Shown here piece after piece: positions 39,847 to 48,108 of a stretch of 64,000 nt of DNA. The translations under genes and the position numbers were made by a program. Within the stretch, counting starts at the first letter, position 1. Every line of letters begins with the position of its first letter. Below the pieces are notes generated by a model. The model worked only from the letters and a program-made list of their open reading frames with translations, had not been told where the DNA came from and ran no database searches. The DNA comes from Polyangium sp. 15x6 (lineage in GTDB: Bacteria > Myxococcota_A > Polyangia > Polyangiales > Polyangiaceae), in the NCBI RefSeq assembly GCF_029960785.1, contig NZ_JASBQE010000024.1, positions 1 through 64,000 of the forward strand, written 5' to 3'.

Positions 39847-40074
39847 ATGGGCTCGATGGCGACGAAGCTCACCACGTCCTTGGGGCTCGCCCTCGGCTTG
39901 GGATGCGTGTTCACGCCGCTCGGCTGCGCGAGCGGCCGACGAGGAAGCGGAGAAGGAGCGGTGCAAGCAGGTCAAGCAGAGCTGTATCGTATACTGTTCC
40001 GATACGATACTGGACCAAGGGATTCACGAACCGCATTTTACCCGCTGTCCGAGAGTGTTCGGGAAACGGCATGA
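39847..40074 (+). pseudogene. Frameshifted small Cys-rich lipoprotein
   Basis: ATG 39847 gives a lipoprotein signal peptide (KLTTSLGLALGLGC...PLGCAS). From about 39935 the protein-like text moves to the next frame: ADEEAEKERCKQVKQSC, IVYCSDTILDQG, HEPHFTRC. By about 40048 it moves again to the frame reading VRECSGNGM, which runs into the ATPase frame. In the middle section GC at third positions is roughly 68% in the shifted frame versus about 39% in the signal-peptide frame, so the shift is probably real. The signal-peptide frame stops at 40074, overlapping ATG 40071. Two single-base insertions would explain it; sequencing errors are an alternative. Confidence 0.5.
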
Positions 40075-40850
40075 CGTCGAAGAGAACTGCACCGGCGCCC
40101 TTCGCAGGCCAGATGTACCTCCGGAGCGTGTACGCCGTCGCCGAGCGTATCCCCGACGAGCCACGTTTCCCGTACACTCTCCCGTTCGTCCGCGGCCTCG
40201 ACCTCGGGCTCGATCAGCCGGTCACCTTCTTCGTGGGCGAGAACGGCTCCGGGAAATCGACGCTGCTCGAAGCGATCGCGGACCTCTGCGGCCTGCACGT
40301 GGGCGGCGGAGCGAACACCGACGTGCTCGCCAGCTATCACGAGAGCGGCTCCGAGCTTGCCCGCGTGCTGCGCCCGCGCTTCCGTCATCGCCCCCGGGAC
40401 GGCTTCTTCTTCCGCGCCGAGACGCTCGTGAACTTCGCGACGCTCCTCGAGGAACGAAAACGCGATCCGGATTTCCTCGGCGATCCCTACATGTACTACG
40501 GCGGCAAATCGCTGCACCTCCGGTCACACGGCGAGGCGTTCCTCACCGTGTTCCAAGAGCGCGTGCACGAGGGGCTCTTCCTCATCGACGAGCCGGAGGC
40601 GGCGCTGTCACCGCAACGCCAGCTCACGCTGCTCTATCTGCTACGTGATCGCGTCCTGCGCGGCCGGGCGCAGTTCATCATCGCCACGCACTCGCCGATC
40701 CTGCTCACGTTCCCAGGCGCCGTCATCATCGACTTCGACGACCCCGCATTGCCCCACGTCGCATTGCAGGAGACGAAGCATTACCAGATCACGCGAGGCA
40801 TCCTGGAGCGTCCGGAGCGGTACTGGAAGGTCGACGGCGGCGACGACTGA
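40071..40850 (+). CDS. AAA family ATPase (ABC/SMC-like, small)
   Basis: Cytoplasmic ATPase of 259 residues. Walker A is GENGSGKST (56-64). Walker B with the catalytic Glu is LFLIDEPEAALS (about 173-184), and the switch His lies in IIATHSPILL (about 204-213). An ABC-type signature is weak (ALSPQRQ). Proteins of this AAA_21/AAA_23 kind, without a membrane partner, are widespread, and this one is close to those annotated simply as AAA family ATPase; some belong to defence or DNA-repair modules, but no partner gene is seen here. ATG 40071 is chosen at TSKRTAPAPFAGQM; upstream codons belong to the broken lipoprotein. Ribosome-site support is weak. Confidence 0.85.
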   Translation: MTSKRTAPAPFAGQMYLRSVYAVAERIPDEPRFPYTLPFVRGLDLGLDQPVTFFVGENGSGKSTLLEAIADLCGLHVGGGANTDVLASYHESGSELARVLRPRFRHRPRDGFFFRAETLVNFATLLEERKRDPDFLGDPYMYYGGKSLHLRSHGEAFLTVFQERVHEGLFLIDEPEAALSPQRQLTLLYLLRDRVLRGRAQFIIATHSPILLTFPGAVIIDFDDPALPHVALQETKHYQITRGILERPERYWKVDGGDD

Positions 40851-40934
40851 TTTTTCCACCACCACGAACTTGCCCGCGCGCCGACAGCCACGTTAGGAGC
40901 CGCTCGCCCGGAAGAACCCACCGAGGAGAGATCG

Positions 40935-41273
40935 ATGAAGACGAAAGGCAAGAAGGCAGCGAAAAAGAGCGAGGCAGGCAAGAAGGGCGCGAAAGCCGCC
41001 GCAGCCGCCGCCGCCCTCGAATCGATCGCGCCGCCGCCCGTCGCGCTCGCGCCGGCGCCCGCAGCAGAGCCGGCCGCGATCGACGAGGATTCCAAAGCGC
41101 CCGCCGCCTCCGAGCGCAGGCCCATCTCGATCGAGGAGCGCCGCCGCATGATCGCGCTCGCCGCGTATCGCCGGGCCGAGACGATCGGATTCGGGAAGAC
41201 CAATCCCGTCGAGGACTGGCTCGTCGCCGAGCGCGAGATCGACGCCATGCTCGTCGGCGGGGTCCACATCTGA
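40935..41273 (+). CDS. DUF2934 family protein
   Basis: Small cytoplasmic protein of 112 residues. GAGGAGAG lies about 5 bases before ATG 40935. A Lys/Ala-rich, probably disordered N-terminal half (residues 1-60) precedes a DUF2934-like helical segment: SIEERRRMIALAAYRRAETI and NPVEDWLVAEREIDAML. The function of the family is unknown; members often occur in soil bacteria. It is transcribed in the same direction as the ATPase and lysC but with gaps of 84 and 165 bases, so it may have its own promoter. Confidence 0.8.
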   Translation: MKTKGKKAAKKSEAGKKGAKAAAAAAALESIAPPPVALAPAPAAEPAAIDEDSKAPAASERRPISIEERRRMIALAAYRRAETIGFGKTNPVEDWLVAEREIDAMLVGGVHI

Positions 41274-41438
41274 GCGAAGGGGAAAAACCTCCCCCGGCGC
41301 CACCCGCCGCAGCTGATCCGGGCCGGCTGCGCGAGGTGGCGCTCTTGTTAAAGTCGGAATCTCGTTCGCCCGACTTCACCGGTAAATCAAGAGAAACCGG
41401 CTGCACGTTTCGACGCACTGCGCTACCGTCCGGCCGCC

Positions 41439-42767
41439 ATGATCGTCATGAAGTTCGGCGGCAGCTCCGTCGCCAACCGCAAGCAGATCGAGAAGGTGCT
41501 CGCGATCGTCCGCGGGCGCGCGGCGCGTACGCCGCTCGTCGTGAGCTCGGCCCACAAGGGCATGACCGACGCGCTGCTCTCGGGCGCGCGCGAGGCCGCC
41601 CGCGGCGTCTACGCCCCCGAGCGCGTGATCGAGCGCCAGACCGCGATCGCCCGCGAGCTCGGCTGCGACGACGCTCTGCTCGCGCCGTTTTTCGAAGAGA
41701 TCTCGGCCCTCTACCGGGGCCTGTCGCTCGTGCGGGAGCTCAGCTTGCGCAGCCTCGACTACGCCGCGAGCTTCGGCGAGCGCATGGCCGTGCGGGTCAT
41801 CGCCGATTTTTTCACGCGACAAGGTCTGCCCGCCCAGGCCTTCGACGTCTGGGATCTCGGCTTCCTCACGGACGCGGCGTTCGGCTCGGCGCGTCCCCTG
41901 CCCGGCTACGAGGCCGCGATGCAGCGCGCGGTGCAGGAGCGCGTGCCGGCCGGCGTCGTGCCCGTCGTGACGGGCTTCGTCGGAAAGACCGAGGCCGGCG
42001 ACATCACGACCGTCGGCAGGAACGGCAGTGATCTCACGGCGACGCTCGTCGGCGCCGCGCTCACCGCCGAGGAGGTCGAGATCTGGAGCGACACCGACGG
42101 CGTGATGACCGCGGATCCGAGCGTCGTGAAGAAGGCCCGCTCGATCTCCGAGATGCGCTTCGACGAGGCCGCGGAGCTCGCCTACTTCGGCAGCCGCGTC
42201 CTGCACCCGTCGACGCTCGTGCCGGCGATGCAGAAGAACATCCCGGTCCGCGTGCTCAACACGAACCGGCCCGAGCATCCCGGCACGGTCATCCGCGAGA
42301 GCGCGCCCGCGAGCGAGCTGCCCGCGACGAGCATCGCCTACAAGGAAGGGCAGCTCGCCGTGACGATCCTGTCGACGCGGATGTTCGGAGCGGCGGGCTT
42401 CCTCGGCGAGGCGTTCCAGGCGCTCGGGCGGCACGAGGTCGTGGTCGACATGATCGCGACGTCGGAGGTGAGCGTGTCGTTCACGACGGACCGCCGCGAG
42501 CCCTTGGAGCGCGCCCTGCTGGACCTCCAGCGGCTCGGCGAGGTGCGGGTCGAGGCGGGAAAGACGCTGATGGTCGTGGTGGGCCGGAGGCTCGCGGAGC
42601 AAGCGGGGCTCGGAGCTGCTATCTTGCAGGCCGTCGCGGACGCAGGTGTGAACGTGGAAATGGTGAGTTACGGCATGAAGAGCATCAGCCTGACGATGCT
42701 CGTGGCCGACAAGGACGTAGGCGCGGCGGCCGCGGTGCTGCACGAGAGGCTCTTCGAGCGCGCTTGA
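41439..42767 (+). CDS. lysC: Aspartate kinase
   Basis: Monofunctional aspartokinase of 442 residues that phosphorylates aspartate, the first step to lysine, threonine, methionine and diaminopimelate. The N-terminal amino-acid kinase domain has MKFGGSSVA (start), [33 protein letters not shown] and [14 protein letters not shown]. The C-terminal about 130 residues hold the paired ACT domains expected for feedback control ([39 protein letters not shown]). It resembles the AKIII-like group in length. ATG 41439 opens it directly; another ATG occurs 9 bases later. No attenuator or riboswitch was recognised upstream. Confidence 0.95.
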   Translation: MIVMKFGGSSVANRKQIEKVLAIVRGRAARTPLVVSSAHKGMTDALLSGAREAARGVYAPERVIERQTAIARELGCDDALLAPFFEEISALYRGLSLVRELSLRSLDYAASFGERMAVRVIADFFTRQGLPAQAFDVWDLGFLTDAAFGSARPLPGYEAAMQRAVQERVPAGVVPVVTGFVGKTEAGDITTVGRNGSDLTATLVGAALTAEEVEIWSDTDGVMTADPSVVKKARSISEMRFDEAAELAYFGSRVLHPSTLVPAMQKNIPVRVLNTNRPEHPGTVIRESAPASELPATSIAYKEGQLAVTILSTRMFGAAGFLGEAFQALGRHEVVVDMIATSEVSVSFTTDRREPLERALLDLQRLGEVRVEAGKTLMVVVGRRLAEQAGLGAAILQAVADAGVNVEMVSYGMKSISLTMLVADKDVGAAAAVLHERLFERA

Positions 42768-42798
42768 CGCCGGCCGCCGTGTGGTCGATTGCAAGGCC

Positions 42799-44319
42799 AT
42801 GAAGAAGATCGCCCTCTTCTGGCCCGGCGACGCGCGGGCCAAGCCCAACGAGGTCGCCCTCCCCAGCATCACGGCCGCGACGATCCAGATGGAGCGAGCG
42901 CTCGAGAAGCTCGGCCATTCGCCCTACCGCATCGAGGGGTTCCTCTCGAAGCCTCACGAGTCGATCGAAAAACTCGGGCCCATCGACGATCCGATGATCG
43001 GCGTGTGCGTGCACTGGTTTTACGGGCCACACACGACGGACGGCGTGGTCGGCAAGGAAAACCCCTTGCTTCTGGCCTCGAACTTCTCGGGCCGCTGGCC
43101 GGGCCTCGTGGGCCTCTTGAACACGGGCGCCTGCCTGGAGAGCCTGGATCGGCCGTTCTCGCGGATCTGGACGGACGCCGAGGACTGGACCGCGGACAAG
43201 GCGTTCATGGATCGGCTCGATACGTGGTGTCGGACGGGCCGGCTCGCCTGGCCCGAGGACGCGATCCGCGAGCCCGGCCCGGTCGCGCCGGCGGCGGAGG
43301 CGATCGCGCGGAAGGTGGCCGCGGAGATCCACAAGCGGCGGGTGCTCCTGCTCATGCTCGGTGACACCTCGATGGGCATGATCAACGGGTATTTCGGCCC
43401 GCGGCTCCTGAACAAGCACGGGTTCACCGAGCACAAGATCGATCAGGCCTGGATCATCGATCGAGGCCGCGGCATCTCGGAGAAGCGGATCGACGACGCG
43501 CTCCGGTTCGTGAAGGATCGGGGCCTCACGTTCCACTGGGGTGAGAACGGCGCGGCCGATTTCGACGAGCGCGCCACGCGCGAGCAGCTCCGCGATTACC
43601 TCGTGGTGCTCGACATGGTGAACGAATACAAGGCCGATTGCCTGGGCTGGCAATACCAGCTCGGGCTCATCCCGCTGCGCCCGCCCTCGGACCTCGCCGA
43701 GGGCCTGTTCAACTCGGCCTGCCGGCCCGAATCGAACGGGACGACGATCGCGTGCGCGACCGAAGCCGATCAGGGCAACGCCATCCCGATGGAGCTGATG
43801 AAGCGGCTCCTGCGGGAGAAAGGCCTGCACGAGGCGGTGATGTTCCATGACGTGCGCTGGGGCGGGGAGCACGACGGGCGATTCTTGTGGGTGCTCCTGA
43901 ATTCGGGATCGTGCGGCGCATACGCGTTCAATCACGACAAGGACACGCTGCGCGGCGCGCACAGCTACCGGCAGCCCGCGATGTATTTCCCGACGCCGGG
44001 CGGCACGCTCGCCGGCGAGAGTTTGCCCGGGGCGATGACCTGGGCGCGCACGTACATCAAGGAAGGCGCGCTCTGGATGGATATCGGCAAGGGCGAAGTG
44101 GTAAAACTTCCGCCGGCGGTGCGTGATGCCTGGTGGGAGGGCACGACGCGCGAATGGCCGTTCATGGCGGCGGACATGGGCATCGGCCGCGATACGCTGA
44201 TGGCGCATTACCTCTCGAACCACGTGGCCGTGGCGTACGGGGACGTGTTCGACGAGATGGTCGCGCTGTCGCGCGAGCTCGGCTTCAAGGTCCGTATCCT
44301 CGCCGATCGGGCGGGCTAG
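42799..44319 (+). CDS. L-fucose isomerase-like protein
   Basis: Cytosolic protein of about 506 residues related to L-fucose/L-arabinose isomerases (COG2407 type). It starts at ATG 42799 (MKKIALFWPGDARAKPNEVA) after a CAAGG site. The N-terminal half has the periplasmic-binding-like layout of the family (MIGVCVHWFYGPHTT, VGLLNTGACLESL). The middle has VLLLMLGDTSMGMINGYFG and DCLGWQYQLGLIPL. Acidic residues suited to metal binding occur around NGTTIACATEADQGNAIP and MFHDVRWGGEHDG, but exact ligands cannot be assigned. Reaction and sugar are uncertain; the family interconverts aldoses and ketoses. It is near, not next to, the FGGY kinase and sugar transporter. Confidence 0.8.
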   Translation: MKKIALFWPGDARAKPNEVALPSITAATIQMERALEKLGHSPYRIEGFLSKPHESIEKLGPIDDPMIGVCVHWFYGPHTTDGVVGKENPLLLASNFSGRWPGLVGLLNTGACLESLDRPFSRIWTDAEDWTADKAFMDRLDTWCRTGRLAWPEDAIREPGPVAPAAEAIARKVAAEIHKRRVLLLMLGDTSMGMINGYFGPRLLNKHGFTEHKIDQAWIIDRGRGISEKRIDDALRFVKDRGLTFHWGENGAADFDERATREQLRDYLVVLDMVNEYKADCLGWQYQLGLIPLRPPSDLAEGLFNSACRPESNGTTIACATEADQGNAIPMELMKRLLREKGLHEAVMFHDVRWGGEHDGRFLWVLLNSGSCGAYAFNHDKDTLRGAHSYRQPAMYFPTPGGTLAGESLPGAMTWARTYIKEGALWMDIGKGEVVKLPPAVRDAWWEGTTREWPFMAADMGIGRDTLMAHYLSNHVAVAYGDVFDEMVALSRELGFKVRILADRAG

Positions 44320-44500
44320 GGCGCCGTCCGCCGCGATTCTTGGCGACAAACGATCCGCCCGGTCGGTAGCCTTTCCAGGAATATCGACCGGGCGTGGGCG
44401 AGCGAAACGAGAATGCAGTCCTCGTTTGCGAACGTGCTGCCCTCTCGTTAGCCTTGTCGAGGCGGAAGCGCCTCGGTTCCGCCATTCCGAGCGAGGGTCG

Positions 44501-47020
44501 ATGCAAACAGCCGACGAAGGCCGCGACACGCGGCTCGAGGCCCCCCGCAGTGATCATGCCGAGCCGGGGAGGGCGTGGCGCACCTACGGCCTCTCCATGG
44601 CCGTCATGCTCGTGATCGTCCTCGTCCGGTTCTCCCTGGAGCCGTGGCTGGACGGCAATGCGCCCCTCCTCGCTTTGCTCTTGCCCGTGGCCATCGCCGC
44701 CGCATACGGCGGGCTCTGGCCGGGCATCATCGCCACGAGCCTTGCCGCGTTCGTCGGGCTCCTGCTTTTCCTGAGTCCGCTCGGCAGCCTGACCATCGAT
44801 ACGCTCGCGGATCAGGCGCGCCTCGCCCTGTTTCTGCTCACCGGGCTCGGCATCAGCGTGCTCACCGAGCGAGCGCGGCGCGCGCGAGAGGCCGCCCTTT
44901 CGCGGGATCTCGAAGCGCGTATCCGTGCCGAAGCCAATCGCAATGCGGAGCTCGAACGGCGGGTCGCCGAGCGCGCGGCCGCGCTGGAGGCGAGCGAGCG
45001 CGAGGTCCGTTCATCCCTTCGGGCCGCGCAAAGGGCCGAGGAGGCGCTGCGGGAGAGCGAGGCCGTCGCGCGTCGGCAGCTCGACGAGCTCGAAGCGACC
45101 TATGCCGCCGCGCCGATCGGGCTCTGCGTGCTCGATCGGGACCTGCGCTGGGTGCGGATCAACGAGCGGCTCGCCGAGATCAACGGCATTTCCCCCGCCG
45201 CGCACATCGGCCGCTCGGTGCGCGAGCTCCTGCCGAACATCGCGGACCAGGCCGAGCCGATGCTGCGCAAGATCCTGGACACGGGCGAGCCGCAAAAGGA
45301 CGTGGAGATCGTCGGCGAGACGCCCGCCCAGCCCGGCAAGAAGCGGATCTGGATGGAGAGCTTTTTCCCGCTGCGGGACACGAGCGGGACGATCGTGGGC
45401 GTCAACGTGGTCTGCGAGGAGGTCACCGAGCGAAGGGAGGCCGCGGCGGCCCTCGCCGAGAGCGCGGATCGGCTGCAACTGGCGCTCGACGGGGCGAAGG
45501 CCGGGTGGTGGGAGTACAACGCCGAGAGCGATCTCTACACGTGGTCCGACGCCCAGTGCGAGCTCTACGGGCACGACATGAGGAACCGCCCGCTCCGGAT
45601 CGCCGACTGGCGGAGCCGGGTGCATCCGGCCGACCTGGCGGAGTGCGACGCCGACTTGGCTCGGCGCACGGCGCAGCGGATACCGGACTTCACGTACGAG
45701 TTCCGCGTCCTGCACCCGGAGAAAGGCGAGCGCTGGATTCACTCGCTCGGGCGCATCACCTACGACGAGGAAGGAAAGACGGTGCGGATCGTGGGGATCA
45801 GCCGCGACGTGACCGAGGAGAAGAAGGCCGCGATCGAGCGCCTGTTCCTGCTGGAGAGCGAGCGCGCGGCGCGGGCCGAGGCCGAGCGGGCGAGCCGGAT
45901 GAAGGACGAGTTCCTCGCGACGCTGTCGCACGAGCTGCGCACGCCGCTGAACGCGATCCTCGGCTGGACGCAGCTCGTGCAAAGGCCCGGGATCCGGCCG
46001 GAGCAGCTCGCCAAGGGGCTCGCGGTGATCGAGCGGAACACGCACCTGCAGGCGCAGCTCATCAACGATCTGCTCGACGTGAGCCGGATCGTGGCAGGAA
46101 AGATCCACGTGGAGCTCGAGCCGACGCAGCTCACGCCCGTGGTGGAGGCCGCCATCGAGGCCTGTCGCGCCTCGGCGGAGGCCAAGGGCGTGACGGTGCG
46201 GGGGCCGCGAGATCCAGCGCGCATGGCGGTGCGCGGCGATCCGGCGCGTCTGCAGCAGATCGTGTGGAACCTGGTCTCGAACGCGATCAAGTTCACGCCG
46301 AAGGGCGGGCACGTCGAGGTGTCGATGGCGCAGGAGGGCGAGCGCGCCGTGATCTCCGTGCAAGACACGGGTCAGGGCATCGCGCCGGAGTTCCTTCCGT
46401 TTCTGTTCGAACGATTCCGCCAGGCCGACTCGTCGATGGCGCGGCGGCACGGCGGTCTCGGCCTGGGGCTTTCCATCGTGAAGCGCCTGGTCGAGCTGCA
46501 CGGAGGCGTGGTGCGCGCGGAGAGCGAGGGTCCCGACAAGGGCGCGACGTTCAAGGTGGAGCTGCCCTGCGTGGCCGGCGAGCGCAGTCGCGTGCCCTCG
46601 CAGCTGCCCCGGAGCGCGCCCACGAACGATCCACGAAACCTGCAGGGCGTGGCCGTGCTCGTGGTGGACGACGAGGCCGATTCACGGGAGCTCGTGAAGC
46701 GGGTGCTGGAGGAGCACGAAGCAGTCGTGTGCACGGCAGCCTCGGCCGCAGAGGCGCTGGACGTGTCGGCGTCGCGGTCGATCGATCTCATCGTGAGCGA
46801 CATCGGCATGCCAGGCATGGACGGATACGCGCTCCTGCGGGAGATCCGGGCCCGCCGGAACGGGCACGGAAAAGACGTCGTCGCCGTCGCAGTGACCGCA
46901 TTCGCACGGCCAGAGGACCGAGAACGCGCGCTCGCCGCAGGCTACCGGGCGCACCTCGCAAAGCCGTTCGAGCCCTCCGAGCTGGTGTCGCTGCTCGCAG
47001 GGCTGCGCGAGGCGAGTTAG
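44501..47020 (+). CDS. Hybrid sensor histidine kinase with DUF4118-like membrane domain
   Basis: Membrane sensor of about 839 residues. ATG 44501 follows GAGGG by 5 bases. Residues about 30-125 contain several hydrophobic helices of DUF4118 type (LLALLLPVAIAAAYGG, IATSLAAFVGLLLFLSPLG), as in KdpD-like sensors. A coiled coil and two PAS/PAC domains follow (about 205-330 and 335-450). HisKA is MKDEFLATLSHELRTPLNAI with phospho-acceptor His477. HATPase has NLVSNAIKFTPKGG (N box) and later GQGIAPEF, GGLGLGLSIV (G boxes). A receiver domain (about 716-835) has VLVVDDEAD and the acceptor Asp767 in VSDIGMPGMDG. No response regulator partner is adjacent. Signal unknown. Confidence 0.93.
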   Translation: MQTADEGRDTRLEAPRSDHAEPGRAWRTYGLSMAVMLVIVLVRFSLEPWLDGNAPLLALLLPVAIAAAYGGLWPGIIATSLAAFVGLLLFLSPLGSLTIDTLADQARLALFLLTGLGISVLTERARRAREAALSRDLEARIRAEANRNAELERRVAERAAALEASEREVRSSLRAAQRAEEALRESEAVARRQLDELEATYAAAPIGLCVLDRDLRWVRINERLAEINGISPAAHIGRSVRELLPNIADQAEPMLRKILDTGEPQKDVEIVGETPAQPGKKRIWMESFFPLRDTSGTIVGVNVVCEEVTERREAAAALAESADRLQLALDGAKAGWWEYNAESDLYTWSDAQCELYGHDMRNRPLRIADWRSRVHPADLAECDADLARRTAQRIPDFTYEFRVLHPEKGERWIHSLGRITYDEEGKTVRIVGISRDVTEEKKAAIERLFLLESERAARAEAERASRMKDEFLATLSHELRTPLNAILGWTQLVQRPGIRPEQLAKGLAVIERNTHLQAQLINDLLDVSRIVAGKIHVELEPTQLTPVVEAAIEACRASAEAKGVTVRGPRDPARMAVRGDPARLQQIVWNLVSNAIKFTPKGGHVEVSMAQEGERAVISVQDTGQGIAPEFLPFLFERFRQADSSMARRHGGLGLGLSIVKRLVELHGGVVRAESEGPDKGATFKVELPCVAGERSRVPSQLPRSAPTNDPRNLQGVAVLVVDDEADSRELVKRVLEEHEAVVCTAASAAEALDVSASRSIDLIVSDIGMPGMDGYALLREIRARRNGHGKDVVAVAVTAFARPEDRERALAAGYRAHLAKPFEPSELVSLLAGLREAS

Positions 47021-47028
47021 GCAGGCGT

Positions 47029-47133
47029 TGCGCCGGGGTTTCACCCCGGGCCCGACCAGGGGTTGTCCACCCCTGGACCCGGACCAGCGCAAGCGCTGGA
47101 CCGGTGGTGCATCGACCGCGATGCGGTCGATGC
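47029..47133 (+). repeat. Four-hairpin interspersed element, copy 3
   Basis: Same design as 16636: CCGGGGT-TTC-ACCCCGG (47033-47049), CCAGGGG-N7-CCCCTGG (47056-47076), CCAGCGC-AA-GCGCTGG (47084-47099) and a perfect 11-bp stem with loop GAT (47109-47133, arm GCATCGACCGC). Two pairs of stem 1 differ from copies 1 and 2 in both arms, and the last stem has a different sequence but the same position. It fills the gap between the convergent histidine kinase and permease genes, so it may terminate both. Confidence 0.85.
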
Positions 47134-47148
47134 AAAGGGGAATTCGAT

Positions 47149-48108
47149 TCAGCGTCGTGCCTCGCCCGCGCGCCGCGCGCGATCGAGCGCGACGGCGGTC
47201 ACGACGATGCCGCCCGTGACGATGTCCTGCACCCAGTTCTCGATGCCGAGGTAGGTCGATCCCGTGCGGATCACGGTCATCAGGAGGGCGCCGAAGAGCG
47301 CGCCCGCGACCGAACCTTCGCCGCCCGCAAGGGAGCCGCCGCCGATCACCACGGCCGCGATGACCTCGAGCTCGAGGCCGATCGAGTCCGTCGGATCGCC
47401 GACCGTCAACGTCGAAAACTCCATCACGCCCGCGAGCCCGGCGAAGAGGCCGGCGAGCCCGTAGACGAGCCATTTCACGCGCTCGACGCGCACGCCGCAG
47501 AGCCGCGCCGTGGCCTCGTTCGACCCGATGGCCACGATGTGCCGCCCACCTCTCGTGTACACGAGCATCGCGGCCACGAGCGCGGAGGTGGCCAGCATGA
47601 TCCACACGCCCGGTGGAAACAGGGCCCATCCATAACCAGGCGGGAGCGGCGCGACGAGGGCCTCGATACCCGAGGCCGGCGCATCGATCTTCTGCTCCTC
47701 CGCGAGCCCCTTCGCGAGGCCACGCAGCGCCCGCATCGTGCCGAGCGTCACGATGAACGGCGTGATCCGGAGCGTCGTCACGAGCGCGCCATTCAGGAGC
47801 CCCGCGACGAGCCCGCTCGCCATGGCCGCCGCAACGGCGAGGATCGCGGGCGCGCCCTCGCGTAAGCAGAGCGCGCAGACGACCGTGGAGAGCGCGACGT
47901 TCGACCCGACGGAGAGATCGATCCCGCCGAGCAGGATCACGAGCGTCATGCCGCTCGCGGCGATCCCCACGACCACGGTCTGGCCGGCCATCGTCGTGAG
48001 GTTCTCCGCCCGCGTGAAGGAGCCGCCCGCGACGATCGCGAAGATCACGTAGACGACGACGACGGCCACGAGCGGGCCGAGGAACGGGTACTTACGCAAG
48101 TACTTCAT
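47149..48108 (-). CDS. Sugar ABC transporter permease (RbsC-like)
   Basis: Inner-membrane permease of 319 residues of the ribose/xylose/galactoside importer group (BPD_transp_2). It has about eight to ten hydrophobic helices, for example FLGPLVAVVVVYVIFAIVAG, and the family motif GGIDLSVGSNVALSTVV followed by a later GGGSLAGGEGSVAGALFGAL region. ATG 48108 overlaps the ATPase stop (ATGA), so the three transporter genes are translationally coupled in the order binding protein, ATPase, permease. It ends against the hairpin element at 47029. The substrate is presumed to be a pentose or related sugar from the divergent FGGY kinase. Confidence 0.93.
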   Translation of the reverse strand: MKYLRKYPFLGPLVAVVVVYVIFAIVAGGSFTRAENLTTMAGQTVVVGIAASGMTLVILLGGIDLSVGSNVALSTVVCALCLREGAPAILAVAAAMASGLVAGLLNGALVTTLRITPFIVTLGTMRALRGLAKGLAEEQKIDAPASGIEALVAPLPPGYGWALFPPGVWIMLATSALVAAMLVYTRGGRHIVAIGSNEATARLCGVRVERVKWLVYGLAGLFAGLAGVMEFSTLTVGDPTDSIGLELEVIAAVVIGGGSLAGGEGSVAGALFGALLMTVIRTGSTYLGIENWVQDIVTGGIVVTAVALDRARRAGEARR

